This document shows, in pieces, positions 39,020 through 48,059 of a DNA stretch of 64,000 nucleotides (within the stretch, counting starts at the first letter, position 1; every line of letters starts with the position of its first letter). The stretch is from Paralvinella palmiformis. Its lineage: Eukaryota > Annelida > Polychaeta > Terebellida > Alvinellidae. The notes under the pieces are model-generated. The model did not search any database. It was not told the DNA's origin and was given only the letters and a program-made list of their open reading frames with translations. Made by a program: the position numbers and the translations under genes. The DNA lies in assembly GCA_025642065.1 (NCBI GenBank), contig JAODUP010000071.1:734001-798000 (forward strand). The letters are read 5' to 3'.

Positions 39020-40266
39020 AACAAAGACATCATAGATTTTAACATATTTCAGTGATGTTTATAACCCGTTAATGAAAATCTTCAGGATCAGTCAAGTTAG
39101 ACAATTTTATGAGGAAATCGTTTTGTCAAATGTTGAAATTCTGTTTTGGAGGATTAGTAATACATGAATCAAGATGAGCAGTATTTAAAATGGCAATCCT
39201 AAAGAGTAGCCCCCTCAGCCATATGTCGTGTGTGACTAGTCCTGAGGCTAAATAATATTCATTTACTTGATAAAACCTGGATATAACTTTAATGGTGATG
39301 TGAATTTATCTTCAGGTAATAGCAACATATCTCATCAACAGTTACCTGTATCTCAGTGTTGATTGTAGGGATTCCCATGAAAATTCACTTTGAAGTATCA
39401 TCATGACAGCCGCTAAGAATCATGGCTACAAGAATTGCTTTGCGCCTTTGGCACTTGCCCAGGCCACTATGGGGCTCATTTTATCAACAGGCATGGAATG
39501 GGCATCAGGGCCCACTTCATAACAATCCTAGAATCAGCACTGTATCTATGTGATGCTTCATCCTTCAATCAAAGCTTTGACCTGATCATCTTACTTTGCT
39601 AGGAATTTAATCCTCAGTCATATGAGGCAATATTGTACTGTGATGAGTTTACTTGGCTCCCAAGTAAAAGTGGCCTTAAAATCAGTTTATGGTTGGTTTT
39701 ATTCAATATTCAGAACATCTATAAGTCAAACCCAAACATCTCACATGACCATAAGTGTGAAATATTGTGCCATACTTTATTCCATCAAGGATGTAGTTAA
39801 AATTTAGTCAGGAATCTTAACAAAATTATGTTTACCATAAATAATTAAGATGAATTGTAAGTTAAAGAAAATATTAGTGATAGTAAATAATTATTGTCCT
39901 TGCATGGACACATTAGGATAATGGATTAAATTAGTTAATGTGATGTATAATATTTCCTTTACAACCAAGAGCTTTTCAAGGTCACTGTTCAGTGAAATTG
40001 CACAATAGCACACTGTGTGCACACACACATATATAAAGCTGTTACTCATGAAAATTACTAGTCATAAAAATTGCTTGTAAACATATGTCAGACCAATTAT
40101 TTGACGTCACGATTCGTTTTTTTTAATGTCTTGCAATAACAGATTTCCATTGTTGTTGTTTTTCCTGAAAGTTATATATAATCTTTTAGTGGTATATAAA
40201 TAAGAGTGAACTGAATATATTTATATTTCTTTTCCTCTTTCAGAGTCTTCACAAAACCGGTACTGA
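21364..40266 (+). CDS. UBN1: Ubinuclein (UBN1/UBN2/yemanuclein homolog), 16 coding exons
   Basis: Predicted 1519 residues. Exons: 21364-21528, 28653-28760, 28880-28990, 29864-30001, 32184-32240, 32862-32977, 33292-33640, 34103-34170, 34288-34457, 34566-34644, 34740-34862, 35124-35318, 35670-38318, 38436-38572, 38801-38872, 40244-40266. All introns are GT-AG and all phases join. Residues about 28-51 match the HIRA-binding N-terminal block ([10 protein letters not shown]). Residues about 104-160 are the HRD ([15 protein letters not shown], then YDELVP and [12 protein letters not shown]), which in UBN1 binds H3.3-H4. Residues 349-560 are the conserved middle domain ([36 protein letters not shown]). 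The remainder is a Ser/Thr/Gln-rich disordered tail. In animals ubinuclein is the H3.3-specific subunit of the nuclear HIRA deposition complex. Start: the ATG at 21364 has A at -3 and G at +4, stronger than the two upstream ATGs. An invertebrate single-copy homolog cannot be called UBN1 or UBN2; the symbol is nominal. Confidence 0.95.
22470..22960. promoter_or_regulatory. CpG-rich block inside ubinuclein intron 1
   Basis: About 1 kb after exon 1 the sequence becomes conspicuously CpG-dense (for example GACGGCGCGGATGCGGTCGA near 22485, and GATGTCGCTCGCCGGCCAGT near 22590), unlike the surrounding AT-rich introns. Overlapping short open frames on both strands are explained by composition. It may be an alternative promoter, an enhancer or an unmethylated island; it could also hold a non-coding first exon. 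Confidence 0.45.
22961..24145. other. Ubinuclein intron 1, left part
   Basis: AT-rich intronic sequence with no recognisable exon or repeat. Confidence 0.5.
24146..24345 (-). mobile_element. S1 SINE in ubinuclein intron 1
   Basis: Minus orientation. A-box-like TGGTCTAGCAG and B-box-like GTGTTCGAATCTCAGC lie at the high-coordinate end; the GATGATGATTG tail is at the low end. An imperfect flanking repeat (CGTATGTGTTGAT on the left, CGTATGCATGTTGAT on the right) looks like an aged target duplication. Confidence 0.85.
24346..27189. other. Ubinuclein intron 1, middle part
   Basis: AT-rich; several short open frames (for example 26137-26376 and 26919-27128) without domains. No exon was recognised. 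Confidence 0.5.
27190..27907 (-). pseudogene. Broken hAT-family transposase in intron 1 of ubinuclein
   Basis: The minus strand encodes the C-terminal half of a hAT-type transposase. [18 protein letters not shown] matches the conserved hAT block before the dimerisation domain. Close to its end, in another frame, [20 protein letters not shown] followed by LRN matches the hAT C-terminal dimerisation signature (S-S-A-A-x-E-R-x-F-S). A frameshift near 27310-27360 therefore separates the two, and a second frame change near 27700-27730 breaks the upstream part. The catalytic N-terminal half and the zinc finger were not found. A dead insertion, opposite in orientation to the host gene. Confidence 0.75.
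28653..28760 (+). CDS. UBN1: Ubinuclein exon 2
   Basis: Residues 56-91, phase 0 at both ends, acceptor CCGTAG and donor GTATGC. Acidic start, then the conserved [14 protein letters not shown] helix that precedes the HRD. Confidence 0.93.
28880..28990 (+). CDS. UBN1: Ubinuclein exon 3 (first half of HRD)
   Basis: Residues 92-128, phase 0. Starts with a lysine-rich patch (KQKKKKHK), then [14 protein letters not shown] and [10 protein letters not shown]. Donor GTAGGT. The frame reads through the donor for over 200 bases, giving an artefactual longer open frame. Confidence 0.95.
29864..30001 (+). CDS. UBN1: Ubinuclein exon 4 (second half of HRD)
   Basis: Residues 129-174, phase 0. Carries [19 protein letters not shown] and the acidic SDSEDDF, the most conserved part of the family. 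The HRD is therefore split by an intron between Ala128 and Tyr129. Confidence 0.96.
31560..31790 (+). mobile_element. Decayed L-B LINE fragment in ubinuclein intron 4
   Basis: A degenerate match to the copy at 17170-17710: [11 protein letters not shown] matches [23 protein letters not shown] matches SQILLQVPVSRLK, and FRECVFSVF matches YGDCAFSVA. Many stops and indels. Intron 4 (30002-32183) otherwise shows nothing recognisable. Confidence 0.6.
32184..32240 (+). CDS. UBN1: Ubinuclein exon 5 (57-bp microexon)
   Basis: Residues 175-193, phase 0, acceptor TTTACAG and donor GTATAT. Encodes [19 protein letters not shown]: an acidic Ser patch followed by a basic cluster. A multiple of three, so skipping would keep the frame. 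Confidence 0.85.
32683..32754. repeat. Compound (TG)n(TA)n(TG)n microsatellite
   Basis: TG repeats, then about 15 TA units, then TG repeats again, in ubinuclein intron 5. Antisense it reads as a spurious His/Thr-Tyr/Ile frame. Confidence 0.92.
32862..32977 (+). CDS. UBN1: Ubinuclein exon 6 (basic linker)
   Basis: Residues 194-231 plus two bases of codon 232. Very lysine/arginine-rich (IRKKKRKK and MIKRKKF), a likely nuclear localisation region. Donor GTAAGT. Confidence 0.9.
33292..33640 (+). CDS. UBN1: Ubinuclein exon 7
   Basis: Residues 232-348. Basic start (LKLKKRKL), NINELLG, Ser-rich spacer, a short [18 protein letters not shown] helix, then [19 protein letters not shown], which corresponds to the EGLPxxLExRVxxL element leading into the middle domain. 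Donor GTGTGT. Confidence 0.93.
34103..34170 (+). CDS. UBN1: Ubinuclein exon 8
   Basis: Residues 349-370 plus two bases. [15 protein letters not shown] corresponds to the family's (K)KFFTxxxNxxLLxIE segment. Acceptor TTTTCTAG, donor GTAAGT. Confidence 0.92.
34288..34457 (+). CDS. UBN1: Ubinuclein exon 9 (core of middle domain)
   Basis: Residues 371-427 plus one base. Holds the signature [20 protein letters not shown] and [10 protein letters not shown]. Very strong family match. Confidence 0.96.
34566..34644 (+). CDS. UBN1: Ubinuclein exon 10
   Basis: Residues 428-453 plus split codons. [18 protein letters not shown] continues the helical middle domain. Acceptor TTTCAG, donor GTAATG. Confidence 0.92.
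34740..34862 (+). CDS. UBN1: Ubinuclein exon 11
   Basis: Residues 454-494. An acidic linker ([15 protein letters not shown]), then the conserved [16 protein letters not shown], which parallels RIMGPRKKFQW in vertebrate UBN1. Confidence 0.94.
35124..35318 (+). CDS. UBN1: Ubinuclein exon 12 (end of middle domain)
   Basis: Residues 495-559. [11 protein letters not shown], the [20 protein letters not shown] block and [11 protein letters not shown] are hallmark sequence of the family. Acceptor ATATACAG, donor GTATTG. A CA microsatellite (about 34996-35020) lies in the intron just before it. Confidence 0.95.
35670..38318 (+). CDS. UBN1: Ubinuclein exon 13 (giant low-complexity exon)
   Basis: Encodes residues 560-1443, 58% of the protein, in one 2649-bp exon. 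Starts [19 protein letters not shown], then Ser, Thr, Gln and Ala dominate. There is a pure Ser run near 36617-36640 and repeated RTSP motifs (KRTSP, RRTSP, QRTSP, NRTSP), which are possible proline-directed phosphorylation sites. No folded domain is visible. The open frame reads only four codons past the donor to a stop. Confidence 0.95.
38436..38572 (+). CDS. UBN1: Ubinuclein exon 14
   Basis: Residues 1443-1488. Ser/His-rich ([20 protein letters not shown]). Called from phase match, acceptor CATCCAG and donor GTAAGT; the composition agrees with the tail. Confidence 0.82.
38801..38872 (+). CDS. UBN1: Ubinuclein exon 15
   Basis: Residues 1489-1512, [20 protein letters not shown] and onward. 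Acceptor TGCTTACAG, donor GTAAGT, phases fit. The downstream intron (1.37 kb) contains an AT tract near 38990-39016. Confidence 0.8.
40244..40266 (+). CDS. UBN1: Ubinuclein exon 16 (last seven codons and stop)
   Basis: Strong polypyrimidine tract and TTTCAG, then AGTCTTCACAAAACCGGTAC and a TGA stop: residues K-S-S-Q-N-R-Y. Short but in phase, and followed by a long non-coding stretch that fits a 3' UTR. Confidence 0.75.
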
Positions 40267-42030
40267 AGTGAACTATTTTATTCCATTAAGATGATAGTTG
40301 ACCTAGTCAGCCATTACCATTGTGCTATGATTTTATATGTAGACATAAAGGTTTAGGCACAGAACAGCAAACTAGCATCAGCTGTCCTTTCAATGTGTCT
40401 TTAGCAGTGTAATTGAGTAATGACTTTGTGTTGTGTGAGGCCATGTTAGAGGTACACTTGAGCGGGTCAGTTGTTACCTTAAGCTTCATAGCGCTCAGTG
40501 ATGCTTATAATATGTGTGTGTCTACTGTGGGTAGCAAACTTCAGCTATCGTTTTGTACACTCTGTTAGTCTTAAGAGATTACTAACAAATTATAGCTTTA
40601 AAACATCTTAATCGTTTGTATTTATTGGTAATGAGTTTGGAACAAGACATGAAATTTGATAACTTTTACAAAATGATCTGTTTTTGTAGCTTAGATGGCC
40701 AGCACGAAACAGATTTTTTTGTGGTTTGTAAAAATGATGAGAACACTGAACAGTAACTGGTTTTAAGATTTCATTAATCATCGTTGCAAGCTCTTATTTC
40801 TTGCAATTATTGGAGCAACGAGCTGAGTGTTCTGTACAGTCACCTGCAGCATGACACTTTTTGGGTAGTATGTCTAATATTCAGGTGTTTGTCACATTGT
40901 ATGTAAACCTATAGTAGTCAAATTTCACACTTCTAGTCTACCTAACTTTCATGAGTTCTCTGTTAGATGTAGGTTTTATTTATATTTTGCAAAAAAAGAA
41001 AGAATATAATGGCATTATATAAACATTTCCTAAGTTCATTTAAATCTATGTGATGTATATTTATCATCCATCTGAATCAAGCATTGTTATATACTCGGCC
41101 TTATTTATTGATCTGTACAAACTGTGCCAGTCTGCAGCAACTTAAGTGGATCTTCTCATGCATGTACACACGATCAAATGATTGAATTGTGTGGTTTTTG
41201 CTGTAACAGCATAAACCATTTTTTAAAGAAAATGTTGTCTTTATTATTTATATTTAGAAGACTGTAATAATCTTGAATTGAAAGTATTGAGTATCATGAT
41301 GTCATCATTAAAAAAAAATCCTGTTCTAAAACTGTTCTCTGCATGTGTACATACTCATGCGTCTGTGTGTGTGTATATATATAAAAGAATTAACTATAGT
41401 GTGTGTGTGTGTGCAAAAACACACTGACATGCACACATACTTCTAGCTCAGATGTTTAGCTACATTAACAGTATTGTTTTATACAGATAATATTTCCTGT
41501 TATTGGGGGTAATTTGAATTGGTTTTGACTCTGATCGGTATGTTTCTAAGGATGTCAAATTGTTGAAAGTTGTTCTCTTTTTTTCAGGTAAGCTGCACAA
41601 TTTAGTGTGTCTGAGTTTTTATATGCATTTATGGCTAGAACTGATCATTGAGCTGCCACATTGTTGTAAACTGATGTTATTTCCAGTTCCAAATGTTTGA
41701 TATTCAACTGTGTTTTAATGAAAGATAGTTATTATTCTGAGCAATCGGGGCCATCTTCTTTCAATTGTATAATATTAACTGTCTTAATTTGTAATGAAAA
41801 AGAATTTACAAAATTAATGCATTATATTATGATCAGAAAGATACAATTGTCGCTGCAGTTTCTCCAATAGAAAGAAACTGAGTAACTCATTTTTCAGACT
41901 ATTTAATGATATGTCTTAATGAGATGCTACATTATTATTGTTGTCAGTTAGAACACTACTGATGTCATAACCTGCAAATGCATACATTGTATGAATGATG
42001 TAATAAAATGCAAGACGTTTTAAGTTCGTA
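40267..42030 (+). other. Ubinuclein 3' UTR
   Basis: No coding frame follows the TGA at 40264. The sequence stays free of obvious repeats, apart from short TG and TA runs near 41365-41411, up to the first canonical AATAAA at 42002-42007. The UTR extent is inferred from the signal position; an upstream variant signal could shorten it. Confidence 0.6.
42002..42007 (+). terminator. Polyadenylation signal of ubinuclein
   Basis: AATAAA, followed within 40 bases by a T/G-rich stretch (TTTTAAGTTCGTATTTCAAG). First canonical hexamer seen after the stop codon. Confidence 0.6.
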
Positions 42031-43735
42031 TTTCAAGTATGCTTTGTCAGTTAAATTTTATTATGTAATTTATATGGAAATGAGTTTGATATGCTAAGAT
42101 GCGTATCTACACGCAATCACCTAAACCCGGGAGTTAAAAAAATAGAATGAAGGTAATTTTGATTTGTTATGATATATCATTCAAGCCAAACAAATAGCTT
42201 TTGAGGACACCGTCAAATATGTTGCCGTTTTTCAGAAACAATATTTCAGATCTGTACTCTTCGGCGGGGGGGGGGGTGAAGATTATGTTACTATTTCTAT
42301 GGAAATAGGTGGCATTACTTGGTCATAAAAACCTGAATATCTGCGAATATATTCTAAAATAACATAATTAAACCTCACTGACGAAGTAGACTATGCACAA
42401 AAATGCCGTTCACTCTCGACAATAAGTACACAGGGAGAGTCTTTTTACAGTCCGGTAACCGTTAAATGGAACCGATTATCGCCCGCTTACAAACATAAAT
42501 ATGCGAAACATTACGATAAGATACTATATTCAATTCACACTGTTTATTTCAACATTCATAATACATCATTTTAATGAAAGCAAACGCATATAGAATGTTG
42601 AAAAGAATGCTTGAATGCATTGTTTATATAATACATCCCCCTTAAGCCTGTTAATTCATGATAAATTTTAAAATAAAAAGATGTGGAATAGGCATAATTA
42701 ATAGAGTATTCTCTTTATGAAACAAATCCATATAAGTTTAATTTTGAAATGATTAATTAATGCAATTTATTATTGTGCATATTATATCATATATGTTGTA
42801 TTTGAGCAGTAAATAAAATTACAAACATACCTCACCATCGGTATTAGTCATATAGGCCTATTATTAACCGATTACGGGAATTTGATTTGCGGTCTACATA
42901 TTTTTAAATGCCTTTAGATAACAGTGAAGTTTATAATATTAAATCATACTAAATTACAGAAATATGCCCTTGAGTGTGTCAATTAAAAAATTATTTCGAG
43001 GATACAGTTATTAACTGTAGTCTGTATTCTTGAAAAAAACATTTTTTAATTTTATTTCAGACATGGGTTAGCGATAACGGAACAAGCTATATGTTTCACA
43101 ATTTATTACACAATTTCGGAAAACTCCAGCTACCGTGAACATCTGTGTGTAGCAGGGTCATAACGTTAAATCTATAGTGATTATCCCTCGTGAAGTCATA
43201 AATAAATTATTATACATATAGATCTAAGTGAGGATGTTAGAAGAATATCCTATCTTTAGAACCTGCATCGTTTTCCCCATCACAAACACATATAAGTGTT
43301 TTACGTCACTGGAAAAAGAAATTAAAGCCGAATGCATCAGGTAGTGGATATACGTAATTGGTTTAGTACATTTTCAGAGTAAACTGGAGTTAACCGTACA
43401 ATTTTACCCGAGGAAATAACCTGTTATATAGCAGCTTCCTATTAAAAAAAGACCCACATCACGACATGTATGATGGTTACACTACCAGATGTACAAAGCA
43501 GCAATAGTTGACGACCAAATTTGTTTTCAGTGCGCCCAAAAATTAGTGAAACTATTTCTGAATAACTTCTGCTACTTTTAGTTAGCATAATAATCTACAT
43601 CCTGTTTTAATGTTTTAATTATTCACACATAGACAATACACTCACTGACCAATCAAGAAAGCAATCCAGAATGTGTTTCATCAGTCTAAATATATTAAAC
43701 GTATATGTTATGCTGAACCAGGTGGTAACCAGAGT
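42031..43735. other. Intergenic, no gene recognised
   Basis: AT-rich with a G-run near 42265-42276. No exon or assignable repeat. Confidence 0.45.
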
Positions 43736-45432
43736 TGGGTTTCTATCGGTTAGAGAAGTATTTCTACCATAATCATGGTAGAAGGGTATATATGATAGAA
43801 AAAATTAGAAGCCTAAGGAAAGGGCATGGTAGAAACTGGGTATACATTACTCAGTAGTTGGCTACCCGGTAGAAACTGAATTGCATGGGGCCGTGCTAAT
43901 ATTTTGGTCGAAAGTGTAGTGAATCCGTGACGCTTAGTCAACGGACATTTAGCCAACGGACACTTAGCCAACGGACATTTAGCCATTATTTGCGGGGAGG
44001 GGGGATATTTAGCCAACATTCAATTTTTTTTATTATGTTTATGTGAGCTTTCACTATCAATATAGTTGTTTCAATAAACACAAAACAGTGTATGTAATTG
44101 TATTTTTGTAATTCATTGTACGAATGTAACAAACACAAGGTGATGTCTCTCATATTCCCAAACTTGCAAACACGGATGTTACATATATTCCACAGCTGTT
44201 ATATGCAATCGTCATAGTGTATGTAATTGAATTTTATTCAATTTATTATACGAATGTAATGATCACCAAAAAATGACTCATACTCTAAAAACATTGGATA
44301 TAATATGTTGTCCATAGGTGTACATTGTCAATATTCTTATTATTAATCTAATTTTAATATATTTCTTTGTATTATCTATATGGTTTCCATGTTTATATTT
44401 TTTAACTGGACACTAAGTATAAATATATTTGAAATTAAAACAAATATTGAGTCATTTATCTAATAGCTGTGGTGCCTTTTTACCCCACTAGCCTATATAA
44501 GCCACTCGTTCAAGGTGAAAGAAGTTAAGTGTCATTGGGGATGATGATCTGATCAACTTGAAGGTACACCAAACAGAAGCACTGTAAACTAAGCCACATC
44601 TATTTGCACTGGGTGACCCTTTTATCCCATAAACACATGCACATATTGCATATCATCATTTATATTTATGTATAATACTGGAGAAAACAGTATACATTAA
44701 TATAAATATAGAAATTGTACAAAAAGCAGCAATACTTATTATGTTGCTAACATCTTATCTAAAGATTGCCCTATATTTGCAACATCCGTAAACAGAACAT
44801 AATATTGGCAAAGCATACACAAACTAAAAAATATAACAATGTACATGTAAGATATACATTTTTGAAAGTTGGCTAAATGTCCCCCCTTGCTAATAATGGC
44901 TAAATGTCCGTTGGCTAAGTGTCCGTTAGCTAAATGTCCGTTGGCTAAATGTCCGGATACCATACTAGATACATATTAGTAGTTACACGTATCTGTTTTG
45001 CTACTAAGCGTACACGCAGTAATAAATAAACAAAGAATATATTAGTATTTATATATTGTGTAGTATCACTTTACAACTAAGTTACTAAGATATTAGATAT
45101 AATCCAATTGTTCTCATATGGATCTGTATAGCCACTAGTTTAACAACCAAAGCGATCCCCCGTTTATTTGTCACTCTGTGTAATACCACAATTGAAGTAT
45201 TATAATTGCTACTGGTGTGGCAAATGAATCAATTTGAGGTAATTGGAGTCAATTGCTGAGCACTAATTAATGCGATAAAATAATTGTTATAATAACATAT
45301 TCATATTAAGGTAGTGAAAAAAATAGCACGGCCAGTTTCTACCATTTCTAGCTTAAATATGGGGTAGAAAGGTATTTGTACCATATTAGTTGGTAATTAC
45401 TGTGTATGGTAGAAACTAGTCAGCCATAACTA
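43736..45432. mobile_element. Possible outer element with TTTCTACCAT/ATGGTAGAAA ends
   Basis: TTCTACCAT and its complement recur at both ends. GGTAGAAACTG followed by GGCCGTGCTAAT on the left (43869-43900) pairs in reverse with ATAGCACGGCCAGTTTCTACC on the right (45325-45345). The element at 43933-44955 sits between them, suggesting a nested insertion. The ends are approximate and no target duplication was identified. Confidence 0.4.
43933..44955. mobile_element. Inverted-end element built from GGACATTTAGCCAAC subrepeats
   Basis: The arms (43933-44021 and 44871-44955) are inverted copies of each other over about 85 bases. Each contains several direct 15-bp subrepeats (GGACATTTAGCCAAC and near variants), then AGCCATTATT, a G-rich run and a last ATTTAGCCAAC. 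The 0.85-kb interior is AT-rich and encodes no transposase. Antisense frames across the arms give repetitive LANGH/AKCPL peptides, which are by-products of the subrepeats. A second, truncated copy lies at 2475-2862. Fits a foldback or MITE-type non-autonomous DNA transposon; the superfamily is not determined. Confidence 0.85.
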
Positions 45433-45951
45433 GCACCTTTAATTATCATATTATACAGTCATAAAATTGTGTTTCTGAATCTATGCTTTCTAATAAATAA
45501 ATAAGTTTTGCGGCAGTTATGAAAAACTAGACGGTTCTAATTTATAGGTAAATTAAAAATCGAAATGTTCTCAAATTCGATAAAACGGGAATTTAATGTA
45601 TTCATAATAAATAAATGTTCATGCCGGATAAATGAAGCACTTGCTCAAATTGTTTCCTGTTGAGTGATATTAAATACTGAACAAAACAGGTCCTCATCTT
45701 TTGAATAACACTAAAGACCGGCAACATAATTTATTAGTAGTCACTGGATGATGCAATGATAAACAAAACACCCGATGTGTACCCACAACCTGGAGGTATG
45801 CACCGCAGTGCCGTTCAAATGGACCATCGGAACGTCCTTCCTTATATAGTGATAAAAATAATATTAAATTCCACAAAACCACCAACACGTCACTTCCTGT
45901 TCATTCTGTTCACGTGCTTAAAACACGAACTGTTTCAGTCACCCCTCCCCG

Positions 45952-46007
<56 letters not shown>

Positions 46008-46318
46008 AATCACCAAGATGGGAAAGAACAGTTTTATCGTTCTGTGAGTATATACCTTCACTGTGGTACCATATCATACCATATTACTTTCTAGTAAACA
46101 AAAAGTGCACTGAGAAACATATATAGTTATTGGATGGGATATTAAACAAATATTATTTTAATTATGCGTGTGGTTGTGCTTTAAAGGTATGTCGTAACTA
46201 TATGAGTCTATTGTTCGACCGTTAATCTGATTTGTTACCGATTAAAATAAAGTTAATCGTTAACTACGCATATTAACGGCTGTCAACTAAAAATTAAGAA
46301 AATGCTTAACAAAATATA
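45433..46318. other. Intergenic with a (CT)n microsatellite
   Basis: A pure CT run spans about 45961-46005. The plus-strand frames crossing it (Leu/Ser repeats) are artefacts. No gene recognised. Confidence 0.55.
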
Positions 46319-46320
46319 TT

Positions 46321-46359
<39 letters not shown>

Positions 46360-46953
46360 TAATACACAATTTATATAGCGCCCTATATAACCTGTAAGAA
46401 GGTTACTCAAAGGCGCTTGACAATAAATAATTCATATGGATGTAACAGATTTACATCTTTAAAAATACATAATTCTTTTCAGCCAAATACATAATATATT
46501 CAGCTGGGAAAAGCTAAAACAAAAAGATTAGTTTTTATCTTCTTTCGAAGGTATCCAGGGTCTTGTACTTTCTGGTGGTTACTGGAAGATTATTCCATAA
46601 AGTTGCAGCAGCCTTTCTGAAACATCTATTACCGTATGTCACTCCACTTGTTGTTGGTACGGCTAAGAATGCTCCAGACTCAGACTGTAGAGACCTTGTC
46701 GGCTGATACAGAACGATAAGTTCCTCTAGGTACTGAGGGGCAATCCATTGAAGTGCCTTATAAATGTACATCAAAATCTTGTACTGCGACCTATATATAA
46801 CTGGAAGCCAATGCAGGGAGTTCAAGACTGGTGTTATAGGTTCTCTTTTATGAGTGCGAGTGACTAACCTTGCAGAAGAATTCTGTACTTTCTGTAGCCG
46901 TGTCATCGGTGTGCTTGGAAGACCATACAAGAGAGCGTTGCCGTAAACTTAAC
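46319..46953 (-). mobile_element. 5'-truncated LINE (family L-C, ORF2 C-terminus)
   Basis: The minus strand is open over 46535-46930 and encodes LQKVQNSSARLVTRT, the SLHWLPVIYRSQYKILMYIY block and a VTYGNRCFRKAAATLWNNLP block: the CR1/L2-type ORF2 tail, distinct in sequence from L-A and L-B. The upstream end (GNALLYGLPS) is cut near 46953. The 3' UTR has GCGCTATATAAATTGTGTAT and ends in ATT repeats at 46320-46360. Confidence 0.87.
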
Positions 46954-47536
46954 TTAAGCATGCTTGCACTCATCGAAGTACTGATATCAGCCAAGCAAGC
47001 TTCCAATTTCTTTGCAACGTCGGACCAAGTTGTTTTATATGTATGTATGTATGTATCGCATTACATTTCTGGTTTAGCTGAGTTGTGTTTGTCTGTCTTA
47101 GTTACACTAACTGAAATCAAATTAATGGATACTGTTCTACCAGAGAAATTATACCATTTATGATTAGTAAGTTTGGCATAAAGGAACAAATTCTGCAGAC
47201 CAGCATATGTACGAACGAGACAATTTCGCACAATTTGGGGCACATAAGATGTTTAAGCGACTCATCAGAGAGTGAATTTAGAGCATACGTTTTTATTTAA
47301 CGCATCTCAATAAATAAAAACGAATGTGTGTGTGTGTTGGCGAAAAATATATTCGTCAGATGGCTAACTTATAGTTCTTAGATTTCTTATAGCTCTCAGT
47401 AAAGTTTCTTGTAATGAACACACGCACAATCTGACAAAAGAGTCTTAAACAGGGGCAAGGAACAAGCTTTAAAGTCTGTGCGGAACGCGCGCACGTTCGT
47501 GTGTGATGTTATTAACCAAATTATAAAAACAAATTA
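46954..47536. other. Intergenic, no gene recognised
   Basis: Contains a short GTAT repeat near 47040-47055. Nothing else was assigned. Confidence 0.45.
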
Positions 47537-47879
47537 ATTACAGCTGGTTTTGTTATTCGGGGAGAATCCCCAGGCTGTCGCTTAATCAGCACAGCCTCTA
47601 TGTTGGAGTGGTTGAGAATCCTCCTCCCCCACCACTCACAGGGGACAGGGGAGCAGTACGGAAAGATGGAGCCGAAATACCATGTTTTTAACGTCCTCTT
47701 TTATTTTAAATAATTCAGTGGAGACGGCAGCGCCATTTAACGCGGTCAGTCACCCACGATGTAGTGAGCCGAGAAATTAATCCCTGGAAAAGTTTCGACC
47801 TCTTACGGGGTTCGAACCTGTGACCGTTGGCACCAAGTGCCGGTTGCTTAACCGGAGCTCACTACATTACATTACAGCT
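47537..47879 (-). mobile_element. Complete SINE (family S2) with short target duplication
   Basis: A minus-orientation, tRNA-headed element. From the high end: GAGCTCCGGTTAAGCAACCG (A-box side), then ACAGGTTCGAACCCCG (a good B box), a unique body and GGGGATTCTCCCCG at the distal end. Flanked by ATTACAGCT at 47537-47545 and 47871-47879. Partial copies occur at 13533 and 14611. It lies just upstream of the Ig-domain gene's TATA box. Confidence 0.82.
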
Positions 47880-47943
47880 CTAAAACAAGATTTGTTTTTG
47901 AAGGAACACGTTTCACATGAGACACCTCACTTGAAATGCGTGG

Positions 47944-48059
47944 TATATATATCTAGGTGAGACACTTCATTTAAATATTAGAAAAGACGCGGTGAAGGTA
48001 CTTAAACAATTTGGTCATTTCCTGCTTAATCCTATCTGTGGTCGAGTTGTGTTGAAAGG
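47944..48059 (+). promoter_or_regulatory. Core promoter and 5' UTR of the Ig-domain gene
   Basis: TATATATAT at 47944-47952 is a plausible TATA box about 110 bases before the start codon, which would put the transcription start near 47975-47985. The start codon context is AAAGGATGA. Inferred from position only. Confidence 0.45.

Noticed and set aside
43813..44019. Frame with repeated AKCPL peptides (and LANGH at 44739-44963)
   Set aside because: Explained by the 15-bp subrepeats in the transposon arms.
45756..46126. Frames with Ser-Leu repeats
   Set aside because: Translations of a CT microsatellite.
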